From contig OZ018415.1 of assembly GCA_963969595.1 (NCBI GenBank), positions 20,527,782 through 20,591,781 on the forward strand: DNA of 64,000 nucleotides, in the 5' to 3' direction. Below are positions 34,900-46,222 of this stretch, one piece after another. The translations under genes and the position numbers were made by a program. This DNA comes from Neckera pumila (Eukaryota > Streptophyta > Bryopsida > Hypnales > Neckeraceae). The notes beneath the pieces were generated by a model, which worked only from the letters and a program-made list of their open reading frames with translations, had not been told where the DNA came from and searched no databases. Position 1 is the stretch's first letter; the number at the start of each line of letters is the position of its first letter.

Positions 34900-37460
34900 C
34901 CCTTGGTGGGGAGGGGTGCACGGGCTTGGTTTCGTGGAGTTTGGAGCAACGATGCCAAAGTTATTGAATTTCAAAGTATTTACACACCAAAAAATTAGAA
35001 AATTACTTTTGCTTTGAATTTGGCCGCATTTTTGGTATCGTCAGAAACCTCTTGGCAAGGAGGGGTGGATGGGCTTTGTTTTGTGGCGTTTGGAATGACA
35101 GTGTGAATGATATTGCATTTCAAAGTTTTTATTATGATTTTGGCTGAGGCAACGGCACAGAGCACACTGGTGTCATTGAAAGATGCATGCTTCCACACAA
35201 AATAGTGAAGTTAGGTTGTCTTGTCAATTAGATTGCCTTACACATTAGGAAAAATTTCAGCCCTCCAAAGCTCGTGAGTTCTGCACTCGCCCGATGCAAT
35301 TATGAAAAAAAATCAAAACCAAATTTTTTTTTTTATTTCTTTTTCTTTTTTTAAAAATTTTAAAAATTAAGTGCTGACGTGGTGCCACATTGAGTGCTGA
35401 CGTAGTGCCACATTCATTTGGGTGCTGACGTGGTGCCACATTTTTTTTCTTAATTTTTTTAATATTTCTTTTTTCAAAAAAATATATATTCTTTTTTAAG
35501 AAAAAAATTATTTTTATTCATTCTAAAATTGCATCAAAGGGGGCCCATAAATCAATTCCTTAACGGCCTTCTAGAGGGCTGAAATTTTTCCTAATGTGAG
35601 ATAAATTACCTCTCGGATCAATGCTTGTCCATATGGAAGCACATGCCACTCTCTAAACCAAGCCTTGAACTAATGCACAAATCTATGTCATGCATATGGC
35701 TCTAGATTGAATGCATCATTGTACAAAAGCAGTGAATAATTCTATAGTGTAGACTATCAAGAAATTAATGTAGGGCAATTTAATTTCATGATTTTGTATA
35801 GAGACCTCATTGCTACAAAACAAAATAAAAAATGTCTCATTCAGGGTACACTAGTGTACCGTTGCTACAACCAAAATAAAAGAAAAAATAATTTTCTAAT
35901 TTTTTCATTCAATAACTTTAATAAACTTTAAAATTCAATAACCTTCACACCGCAGGTCCATAAATGCCATGATACAAAGCCCGTGCATACTTCCTTGCAA
36001 AGAGCTTTTTGAGGCTATTCAGAATGCAACTTGAGAACATATGGTTCAGAAGATATCATTGTAACAAACAAATAAACAAAAACAAAATTAAAATTAAAAT
36101 TAAAATAAATAAAAATTTTAATGTACAGATAGTATATCCTTAGTGTTCCCACAACCAAAATCAAAATAAAAGTATTTTTGAAGTTTTTTTAATTCCTTAA
36201 TAAAACTTTAAAATTCAATAATATTTACACCATAGTGTAAGAGGTTGCATTCTTGGTACAAATAGAAAGCTTTATGCACAAAGGAGTGCAAAGGCTTTGG
36301 TTTTGTGGAATTTAGGCTTAATTATATTTTTTCTAAAATAAAAGTTAACTTAATTCAATATTCTTCATTTAAAAATTTATGACTTTTATACAATAGGTCC
36401 AAAGGCCACAAAACTGGCACAGAGAGAAAGCTCTATGTGCAAAGAAGTGCAAATGCTTTGGTCATGCCATTCAGACATGCAATGGAAAAGTTATGATTTC
36501 TCCAAGATAAAAGATGATTTCATTCAATTTATTAATTTCATAAAATCCATAATTTTCACACTATATGTCTAAATGCCACAAAATTGATATGAATAGAAAG
36601 CTCTATGCACAAAGGGATGCACGACCTTTGTTTTGTGGCGTTTAGGCATGCAATATAAGAATTATAATTTTTCAAAATAAAAGATAACTTAATTCAATTT
36701 TTTAATTTAAAAAAATTTATAACTTTCACATTATAGGTCCAAATGCCACAACACTAGTATGAATAGAAAGCTCTGTATAGTGCAAGTGCTTTGTTTTGTA
36801 GCATTTGGACATGTAATGTGAAAGATACGGATTTTTCAAACCAAAGATAATTTAATTCAATTTTTTTATTCATAAAAACTTTGAAATTCCATAATTTCCC
36901 TATTTGTAGGTTCAAACGTTACAAAACAAAGTCCATGCAACCCTTCTTGCAAAGAGTTTTCTAACAATATCAAGAACGCTATTGGGCGCCTTCTTCTACT
37001 TTTTTAGATTTTAGCATATCAAATTAATTAATTAATTAATTAATTTAAAAATAGAACTAATTTAAGGTACAGACTAGTGTGCCAAAATAAATCTAAAAAT
37101 AATTTTTAATTTTTTTAATTCATTAAAACTTTGAACTTCAAAAACTTTCGCAAGAAGTTGCGTTTTTAATATGAATGGAAAGCTTTATACACACAAAGGA
37201 GTGCAAGGGCTTTGTTTTTTTGGTGTTTGGACATGTGATGTGAAAGTCATGGTTTTTCCAAAATTAAAAATAAATGATAATTTAATTCAATTTTTAAATT
37301 TAAAAAAATTGATAATTTTCACATTATAGGTCCAAATGCCACAAACTAGCACAAAGAGAAATCTTTATGCACAAAAGAGTACAAAGGTTATGTTTGGTAG
37401 AGTTTGGACATGCAATATAAAAGTTGTATTTTTTCCAAAACCAAAGATAATTTTATCCAA
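34900..37460. repeat. Degenerate tandem array, ~165-bp unit
   Basis: The anchor (G)CTTTGTTTTGTGGCRTTTGGRC recurs near 34924, 35070, 36296, 36457, 36626, 36789, 37210 and 37390, often preceded by GAAAGCTCTATGCACAAAG and followed by RCATGCAATR. Spacing is about 160-180 bp in the best part (36.2-36.8 kb). The units are strongly diverged. Confidence 0.65.
35371..35440. repeat. Three direct repeats of GTGCTGACGTGGTGCCACAT
   Basis: Starts at 35371, 35394 and 35422; each has a TGACGTGG core (the middle copy has TGACGTAG). ACGT cores are bound by plant bZIP factors, but no gene starts nearby. Confidence 0.7.
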
Positions 37461-38810
37461 TTTCTTTATTCATAAAAATTATCATCTAAAGTGATTTTAA
37501 TCATGTTAAATAATTTTCTAAAATCAATTTGAATACATAAAAATTGTAAAAATAGATCAAGTATATAAATGTGTATTTTTAATTGCAATGTATAGTGTGA
37601 ATAATGTTATTAGATACAATCTTTTTGGAGCTATTTATGATTCAATCATTTAGTTACAAAAGAATAAATTTATCTTTGGTTTACAAACTCATTTATAAAT
37701 TACAAACAGGATTAAAGAGCACGTGTCTTCTTAATAGGATTACAACTTTCATGCATCTTCACTTAAATCCATCCAACCTTTATATATCTTTACTTAAGTC
37801 CATCCAACTTTCATCCAAGAATAATAATTTTGTCCATCTTTTGTTCAAAATTCATTCAATTAATATAAGAGGCTTGTTATAATTAAAGTAAAGTAAATAG
37901 TGATATTATTAGCCTATAAAAGGTCTAATAGGAGGCAACTATAAACATCCTAATTTGAATGGGGCAAAAGAAAATATAACTTGACAAGATCCCAAATACT
38001 AGACCTTTATTTTTACATGGTTCCTTTTCTTTTCTTCTAGATATAATTAAATTGATTCAAAACTTTATAGAGAAATCGTGACAAATTGGATGGCCAAGTG
38101 AATTGTAGTGCTAAAATATATATGAACATTTCTTCTTACCATTCTTGAATGAAGTTTATCAATCTTATACAGATCATGTTGTAAATTCTACAAAACATTC
38201 ATCATCTATCTATTGGATGCAAGTTCTTTTAGGGATTAAAGCAATTTTGTGAATGCTTTTGTGAATTTTTGTAACCTAAATTAGGACAAAGGCTCACAAT
38301 TCTACCATCTTTATTTTGGTTTTCGTTCTTCAAATTTTACAAATATATTTTCTTGTATAGATGAATATTTTGCAACTATATAATTTCCAATTTTGTGATT
38401 TTAAAGTGTCAATGAATCAAGGCACTTCATGGTTAAGGAAACATTTTTACCAAGTTGGCTCATCAATCTTAAAAGTTAATACATATGGTGTCGTACCAAT
38501 TGTAGAATAACTAAAAATATTGTACCATCTATAGAAGATACTTTCTTAAAACTTTAGATGTGGCATGGTGAAATTGAATGCAAAAAAAATTAAATTGCCT
38601 ATGAATATAGAAAATAAGATAAAAATTCTTATCAACAACAAAATATGCTCCCAAAATCTGAACTTTTTTGAATAGATGTAGAACATTCTAATATTATAGC
38701 ATTCTAATCAATTTTTTGTAATTCTATATTTTAATTCATTACTAGTGTGGCCCTGTGCCGTTGGCCCAATTTTCATCCACTTCTAGTTCTACTCCCGGTT
38801 CCACTCCCGG
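37461..38810. other. AT-rich sequence, nothing recognised
   Basis: Only short spurious frames. A small direct repeat of TTCCACTCCCGG lies near 38790-38820. Confidence 0.5.
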
Positions 38811-39469
38811 TTCCACTCCCAGTAGCAAAAACGCCACCAAAATCAAAGTAAAAGTAATTTTCTAATTTTTTAATCAATAAATACTTTGAAATTCAATAAC
38901 TTTTGCACCACCGCTCCAAACGCCACGAAACCAAGCCCGTGCACCCCTCCTCGCCGAGCCCTTTCCAATGGTACCAAGCACGTGGCCGTGGGATGCACGG
39001 TCCGGGAGATCTCAACGTAACAAACAAAACAAACAAACAAACAAACAAACAAACAAATTTAAGGTATAGATTATAGGCTTTCAACATCAAACTATAGTAA
39101 AACACTCATTCTTAGGAAACTTCTTTAATACTCAAGCTAAGTAGAAACTAAATCTAGGAAATATTATTTTATAAGTTTTGTTTTGCTGAAAAACAAAAAT
39201 AACCTAACAAATATCAAAAATCTAGTTTTAGGAACAAAAAGACAAAACTATAAAAATGCACTACACAAAGGTACTAGTTTTTTAAAACAAACCCCCATAT
39301 TTATATAAATAAATATAAATAACAATTAATATGACTTATACTTAACTCATATTTTTGAGACATAAATAAAATCAACTACACAACTTAAATTTATCTTAAT
39401 AGTGATGTGGATATATAATATCAACAAAGTTATACAAAATTAGGTGAAAACTACCCATAGTAATACTCT

Positions 39470-40190
39470 GCAAATCGCTCTCATAACTTGAAAAATTGGA
39501 ATTATAATGTGAAATTTGGACATATTATACAAAAGAGATTCTATCTTCCTATGTAATTTCTTTTAAAATGGAGTATATTTAGACCTACTATTATTTGAAT
39601 AAAATTTCTATGCAAATAAAAACTTTTTGTGAAAAGTCAAAATGTCTCATTTCTTTTTAATTATAGGAAGAAAGTACATCTTAACTAGAATCACATGTCA
39701 CAAGTTTCATGAATTTTGGATTTTTATTGATTGAAATCTTATTGATTGAAATTTGCCCGAAAATTTTTGATTCTTAAACTTTTTACTTTATAAATTGCAA
39801 AAGAATATGTTTTTGATTTATACATTTTATTTGATGTTATTTCAAATTTTTATTTTACTTTTTTGTAATTTATGGAGTGAAAATTTTGAAAATCAAAATT
39901 TTAAAGTCAAATTTCAATCAACAAGATTTCAATCAATAAAAATCCAAAATTTATGAAACTTATGACATGTGATTTTAGTTGAGATGTACATTCTTCCTAT
40001 AATTAAAAAGAAATGAGACATTTTGACTTTTTACAAAAAGTTCTTTTTGCATAGAAATTTCATTCAAATAATAGTAGGTCTAAATAAAGTCCGTTTTATG
40101 TGAAATTACATATAAAAATAGAATCCCTTTTGCACAACAACATGTCCATATTTCACTTTATAATTCCAAGTTCTCAATTTATGAGAGATT
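39470..40190. mobile_element. Foldback element with ~300-bp arms
   Basis: The left arm (39470-39770) includes GACATATTATACAAAAGAGA, TTTAGACCTACTATTATTTG and TCACATGTCACAAGTTTCAT. The right arm (39900-40190) is its diverged reverse complement, with ATGACATGTGATTTTAGTTG and CAAATAATAGTAGGTC. The centre lies near 39830. Non-coding. Confidence 0.7.
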
Positions 40191-40356
40191 TATATAGTGG
40201 CCAATTACTTTTGGGAATCATTGTATTAAAGCTTTAAACAACTAAGTAAGAAATAGATAATTGTTATCATCCCTTCACATAACATTATTCAACTAGACTA
40301 TCATTCCAAAGAGTAATACAAAAAGGCAAACTATCCTATCATTGTCAATGGCTTAA

Positions 40357-41316
40357 CCCCTCACCGCCCAAAGTCCAACCATGCTTAGAAAATGCCTACT
40401 TTTGCAAGTCTGAAAAGTCAAAATTAGAGTGAGTTATGAAGATCTCCACTGTACAATATTGTAGTGTGTATGTTTTAGATGGTGTGGAACAAATTTGGGG
40501 TCATTTGACTGTTTAGATTGAAAGATTATAATGTTTTAGTGTTCAAAAAAGGTGCTGAAATTTTCTTAAAAACACATTTGGAGGTGAAATTCGATTTCTA
40601 AACCTACTCAAATGAAAAAACTTTTAGCTACAAAATGATTCAAAACCATAATATAAACACTTTGGTAAAAAGAATTTCATAAATATGAATCTTTGTGTCT
40701 ACAAAATGGATTTGAAATGTCCAAAAACAGTGAAAAAAGAAGCAAAAAATCATATCTACAATTGAACCTCCTTCTACTAAAATGCTTCTTAGACAATCAA
40801 AACTTCTTGGATTGATATGAATTTTAGCCACAAGAACTAGACAAGTATACGCAACTTCTCCAACAAATTTTTTTGAAAAAGGATCATGTATGAAGTAGTT
40901 ATGAGCCGCCGAAGTTGACTAAAATGCAATAATATCTGGATTTTGAACTTCGAATTGCTCCCAAGAATTCAAAACAACTTGGATTGGCATGAAAATTTTA
41001 CCACAATAACTAGACCTTAAGGGGTACAAAACCCAACAAATTTTATAGAACATGAACATTTTTGGAAAAAGATACAAGCCCCCAAAGTTGCATTTATCAC
41101 AACGCAGTGTGCTGAACAAAAATTGACCTTCTGAACTTTGAATCGCTCTCACAAACTCAATTTGTCTTGGATTGATCTGAAAATTTTACCATAGAAATTA
41201 GATTGGTATGCGCAATTTTTTCGACAATTTTTATTGAATTTGGACAGCGGATGCAAAAGTTATAGTGCTTCAAAGTTTGGGTGGGGACACTTTTTGTCCT
41301 CTTGGGTGGTGAAGGG
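40357..41316. mobile_element. Divergent TTAA-flanked element, 960 bp
   Basis: TTAA at 40353-40356 precedes CCCCTCACCGCCCAAAGTCC. The right end read inward is CCCTTCACCACCCAAGAGGA, and the right flank reads CTAA (41317-41320), one base off TTAA. The interior is loosely related to the CCCCTAAA family. Confidence 0.6.
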
Positions 41317-41320
41317 CTAA

Positions 41321-43237
41321 TATTCTTCAAATATTCTTCAGACCTAGTAAAGTGAAATTAGCTCCTGCAAGCTTCTACAAGAATTCTATAATATGTGGAA
41401 AACTGAAAATTGATTGCAAGTGATTTAAGTGATTTGGTACACATCATATTTACAAAATTACAAGCCTTTATGATGATCTACATTGTAAGATGTTGACATC
41501 CTAGCACTTTGCTTTCTAACTTGAACTATATGTCTATTCTCATTGTTTCTAAAATCAATCACAAAAATAAAGACTTGAAAGAAAAGACTATGAGAGGTAA
41601 ATAAGGAATGCAACTTATCTCATTGCCAATAGACATTTTTTATTGAATTAAGATATAACTCTCTAATTGTTAATGCTCACATTTCCTTAAACTATAAATT
41701 GACTCAAAATTGATAATGAATTGAGATGATAGTGACTTAAGTCATGAATTCAATTTTTAAAAATTCTTCTAAAGGTAAAGACAAGCAGAGTATCTCACTA
41801 TTGTAATTCAATTGTGGATTACCATGCAACAACATTTGATAGTACAAAACAATCATAAGCACTCTCGTTTTCTATTCATTCAAAACAAATGGTAAAATTT
41901 CTAGACCACCAAAATCTAGTTAAAAGACAACTAGAGTCCATTGCCTCCAACAAATGGTATACTCCTTGTGGCAAGCCTCACATTCATGAATAAATCACAA
42001 GCATGGATCGACAATGAAAAGATGCTAAGGTAGACAAAAGAGTGTAAATGTTGAAAAGGTACATTTCCTAATATCAAAGGACACAATTAGGAACCAAAAG
42101 GCAAGAGTCTAAAAAATGGAGTTGAAAGGAAAGATCAATTTGGATACATACTCTCCGTGGTGTCCATCTTGCCAGAACACCACTAACTACGGCAACACGG
42201 AGAACTCGTAGTATAAGTTCTCAATGACACAAGGATTAGTGCAACATAATGATTCAAACAAGTAGACATCCTCTTCCAGCATAACCGTGTAAGTTCCGCT
42301 TACACGATGCTTTGATTTTGTCCCAACTAGGTTAATCTTCTGCTTGAGTAGTTTAAGTCTCATCTATTATAACAGCAACTCAAGTGCCTCTCGCATGATT
42401 CGTCTTGAACTTTTAGGATTTTGCTGAAGCCATGTCACACTTCCCAAGAATGTCTGATTTATCAAAGTAGTCTAAATCATAAAATAAACACACAACTCCA
42501 CGATCGAAATATTAGCAAATATGTTCAGCAAAATCGGCTTAGTTGCATACCTAGATGAATTCCAGCAGTTTCAGAAAATCTTGTGCTGAGGTTTTGAATA
42601 CACAATTACAAACACAGAAAATGAGATTCCCTACGACATTCCTTCCATTTCATCCTATGAGTATGGTAAGATTCCTGACCTGAAGTGAGCCCCTCTAAAC
42701 AGCAACTTCGGGTAACCCTAATCAAGCTTAGTACATACATCACTAATAAACATTAATAAACATGGCTCAAAGATTTTCTGATAGTGCATTATCAGGTTGA
42801 TCTGTCCACTTCGTGAAACAGCCTCACATTCATCCACTAAAGTGTCTGGATATGATCGTCTAAAGAATTAACTCTAGTAACTTTATAATGCGCAAAAAGG
42901 ATTAAGAGAAGAACCACTTACAAGGAGAAACAAGGGGGAGATTTGCTGGGTGACCATCCTTCTCAAGTACGTAATCACGAGCTCATTGCCTTCAATAACT
43001 TCGCTAAAACTGATTTCAAAGTAAAAAAATATCTAGAACAGGTCAGAGCAGCGTATGGTGCAATCGCACTTGGGTTTGCGAGTGGTCTCAGCAAAGTGAA
43101 TCTAGTTCAAAGGTGTCCCTAAGTTCATTTCTAACACTCATGCTAACATCATATTCTTCATACCAAGAGGGAATGGACTTTAAAAGTAAATGATGATAAT
43201 GGGAATTGTACAGATCAGTTGCCAGCTACAAGAAAAT
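41321..43237. other. Intergenic sequence upstream of the phosphatase gene
   Basis: AT-rich until about 42100, then a more balanced composition that may include promoter and 5' leader of the phosphatase gene. A short hairpin GTGTAAGTTCCGCTTACAC lies near 42288. No protein recognised. Confidence 0.4.
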
Positions 43238-43270
43238 TTGGTTAGAAGCAAAGTAGATGCTTCTAACCAA
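43238..43270. repeat. Perfect 13-bp hairpin
   Basis: TTGGTTAGAAGCA and TGCTTCTAACCAA are separated by a 7-base loop, 155 bp upstream of the phosphatase open frame. It could act in the leader RNA or be a tiny MITE relic. Confidence 0.6.
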
Positions 43271-43425
43271 TTTTGTCACTACAGAGTAGAGCAGCAACGC
43301 TAAAGCTAAAATAAACCAAATTATTCATGAAGAAGTGGCCAAAGAGATGAGAATTTTGATATAAAGCAGGTAATGATGATCATGAGCAGTGGCAAGCTAT
43401 TGCGGTGGATATTGAAGAAGGATGT

Positions 43426-43989
43426 ATGAGCGAAATCATGAACCTGCCGCCTATGAGGCGGGAGGACCATGGCAAGAAAACACTCGTCCTGGACTTGGAC
43501 GAGACACTGGTCCACTCCTCCTTCAAGCCCACCCGCAACTACGACTTCGTGATCAACGTCGAAATTGAAGGCCGGATGACAACCGTCTACGTGCTGAAGC
43601 GCCCGTACGTGGACCGATTTCTGCAAGCCGTCTCCCGAAAGTTCGAAATCGTCGTGTTCACGGCCAGTTTGCGCAAGTATGCAGACCCATTGCTGGATGT
43701 GCTCGATCGTGACAACCTCATCCAGTACCGTCTCTACAGAAACTCCTGCCGTCCCATGCAAGGAGGGTTTGTGAAAGACCTTTCGCGCTTGGGCAGACCC
43801 CTCAGCAAGACCATCATCGTCGATAACAACCCCCACTCGTACCTGTTGCAGCCAAACAATGCCATAGCCATCGGCACTTACATCGACAACTCACGGGACA
43901 GAGAATTGCTTGACCTCATCGACTACCTGGATAACGTCGACACTTACGAAAATGTCACTACCGCACTAGGAAACTCTCAGCATCATTGA
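43426..43989 (+). CDS. SCP1/CTDSP-type small phosphatase (FCP1-like domain)
   Basis: A HAD-superfamily phosphatase of the CTD small phosphatase/NIF type; relatives dephosphorylate serines, including those of the RNA polymerase II CTD. Numbering from the first ATG (43426), LVLDLDETLVHSS gives the DxDxT nucleophile pair D23/D25. Later come VYVLKRPYVDRFL, FEIVVFTASLRKYADPLLDV, DLSRLG and IIVDNNP, the last being the Mg-binding motif. The frame is open further upstream to about 43363, and AAAGCAG at 43363-43369 is a possible splice acceptor, so this may be the last exon of a longer gene. The coding sequence is markedly more GC-rich than its surroundings. It resembles animal SCP1 more than the common plant SSP relatives by eye. 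Ends with TGA; no defect. Confidence 0.85.
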   Translation: MSEIMNLPPMRREDHGKKTLVLDLDETLVHSSFKPTRNYDFVINVEIEGRMTTVYVLKRPYVDRFLQAVSRKFEIVVFTASLRKYADPLLDVLDRDNLIQYRLYRNSCRPMQGGFVKDLSRLGRPLSKTIIVDNNPHSYLLQPNNAIAIGTYIDNSRDRELLDLIDYLDNVDTYENVTTALGNSQHH

Positions 43990-46222
43990 CATTCGTTCGG
44001 CTGTTCTGACCTCTAGTTTTATGGATTGAACCTCACTACAAATATTACTACACTACTTTTTTTATTCAACTTTGTAGGCGGTGCACTATGCCCAACTGAG
44101 ACTTGTCCCATCATGACAAATTAATACTCGGCTAATTTTTCCATTCTGAGTAGGCAAAGAGCAGGTATTCTAAGTCAGATTTCAGTAAGCCTGACAAGTT
44201 AATATCAAAGAGTTTGTCTTCAATTAATCCCTTTATTCACTTTGATGGAAGCAGCAAGACCGTTAGATGATTTAGCTGTAGTAAGCTTAATGAGCTCGAA
44301 AAGATACAAGCGGTCCAGGAAATCATGTATCACTTCAGTCAATTGCAAAACTCATAAGAAGTCAAGTCAAGCTCGCGTTGAGATCGAATGATTAATATTA
44401 AATTTCATGCATTTACAAGTTGCGTCAAAAGTCTGATCAAACTGCGAAGTTTTGATTTATCTATACCAGGCAAAGAATTACAATAACCTACAGGTAAATC
44501 GAAATGACGTGTGAAGGGGAGTTGAAGAGGAGGGTGGAGAGTCACCTGGTTGGAAAAGCTACATGTCGGTCCTTGACAGTTCAAAAGCTACACCCAATCA
44601 GATCAGCGAATTTCACGCGCACAAATTTTTCTACATGCTGCAATGCTATTAACACATCAAGACCACTTTGGTCACCACAATCTTTTTACCCGCATAAAAA
44701 CGTAAACTTAGCTGATTTCAAGCGTATTTCTGCGATTTTGAAGCTGATCAGTCTGAAATACACGTGCATTCAGAACTCCTGAAAAAAAAAACGTTCCCAA
44801 TGACTAGCAATTAGTGAATAGGAGGCAAGCCTCTGACTTTAGCGATTAATAGGATTTTGAATAAGGAAAAGCTTTTCAGTCAATTTAACAGATTTTGAAT
44901 CGCGAAATCGTGACAAACAATCAGAGAGAGAACATATTGGTGAAGGTATCACAAATATTGAAATATTGGATCACTTCTAAAAGAGCAAGAACATATGCAA
45001 ATCTACAAAGAGACAAATTCACCAAGTAAACGCAAAAAAAGGATGTTCTCACCTCTTCAGTAGACCCTGGAGGCTGTGGAGACTCCACTGTATCCAGTAC
45101 CGGTTCTCAGCAAATTACAATCGTACTGGTCCTTACCAATCGTAAGCTCGAAAGCATGGATCTTATTTGTGCGTTAGAAACTAAAGTAACTAAAGTAGGT
45201 ATGTATACAATCACAGCAAATGAACACAAACCTTGAAATTATGATAAAGAAACTCTTGAGAAAAACGCCTGCCAAATCACCCTGCACGCCTCTAATAGAT
45301 TTCTGGACAACATTTGCAAGCACGGGACAGGATCGTGACGTACAGGATTTCAATTTCCAAACCTCATCCACACCAACAAACAGTTGTTGCATATGACTTC
45401 TAAGCGATGATCATCACTATGCCCTAGATATGAAGGTCATCGTAACAATGAGGTTTCTGAACATCACGGTTCGAGCATATGCAGGTCCATGAGAATTTGT
45501 CGGATAATACTTATTCCACACCTGAAGTGCGCTTGGCAATCAAAATTTTCCTCTAAGATGTGTCAGAAACGGAGTTTCAAAAAATAAACCTCAAAGCTCA
45601 TGAAAGCGACACATAGGGCACACTAGGTATTTATAACCCATAGGACCAAAAGAATGAGATTAAAACATCATCTGCTCAACTAAGCAAGACGAGAAATTAG
45701 ACCTCTCAACTCCCCCAGAAGGACAGTCAAAGAGAACAGAACAATGAAGCTACAGCCTCTTTCCTCAAAATGAAACAAATTCTCATCAAAGGTGGGCACT
45801 ACAAGAAGCACTTCTTGAAGGGTAAGTGCAAACATCTCTAAGAAGCAAAATGTTGGCGTTTTGTAGCCGAATAATGCATGCCCCTACAGTAATTAGGGTA
45901 AAGCATGTGATAGATAAATTACTAAAAGAGACCTAACGGAAAATTTGAGCTTTTATAAAGACACATGCCTTCTCACTAGACTATCTCACTGACTCAAATT
46001 CATCTAGTAAGGCCTGAACCTCACACCCTAAACAGACCAATTTATAATCAGAGCAAACACACTCTGAGCATTTGCTTTCTAGACAACAGCCTCCTTCAAG
46101 GTTCTCACTACCTGTCTACCGGTATGCAGTTGAGAAGGCTCGAAGAATGGATACTCCACAGAAGGTGGGGCATTAAGAATATGAGGTACTGAAAATAAGG
46201 ATCTAGTTGAGATCAGTCAGTC
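43990..46222. other. Region between convergent genes, no gene recognised
   Basis: Probably contains the 3' ends of the phosphatase transcript (+) and the PP2A transcript (-). Open frames near 44504-44782 and 45174-45392 give no recognisable protein. Confidence 0.4.

Larger units (their letters stand above)
34800..39070. mobile_element. 4.3-kb region bounded by ~245-bp inverted arms
   Basis: 34800-35040 and the reverse complement of 38815-39065 are almost collinear. Both contain TTGTTTGTTACGTTGA, ATCTCCC and GACCGTGCATCCC, TGCTTGGTACC, GGGGTGCACGGGCTTGGTTT and TTATTGAATTTCAAAGTATT. Between them lie the degenerate tandem array and AT-rich DNA. No ORF of note. It may be a large foldback transposon or two oppositely oriented array units. 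Confidence 0.6.

Noticed and set aside
43321..43836. 171-codon antisense frame over the phosphatase gene
   Set aside because: It is the shadow of a GC-rich real CDS and has no protein-family features.
45174..45392. Possible exon (VWKLKSCTSRSCPVLANV) on the minus strand
   Set aside because: Not recognised, no matching splice partners, and within the range of chance open frames.
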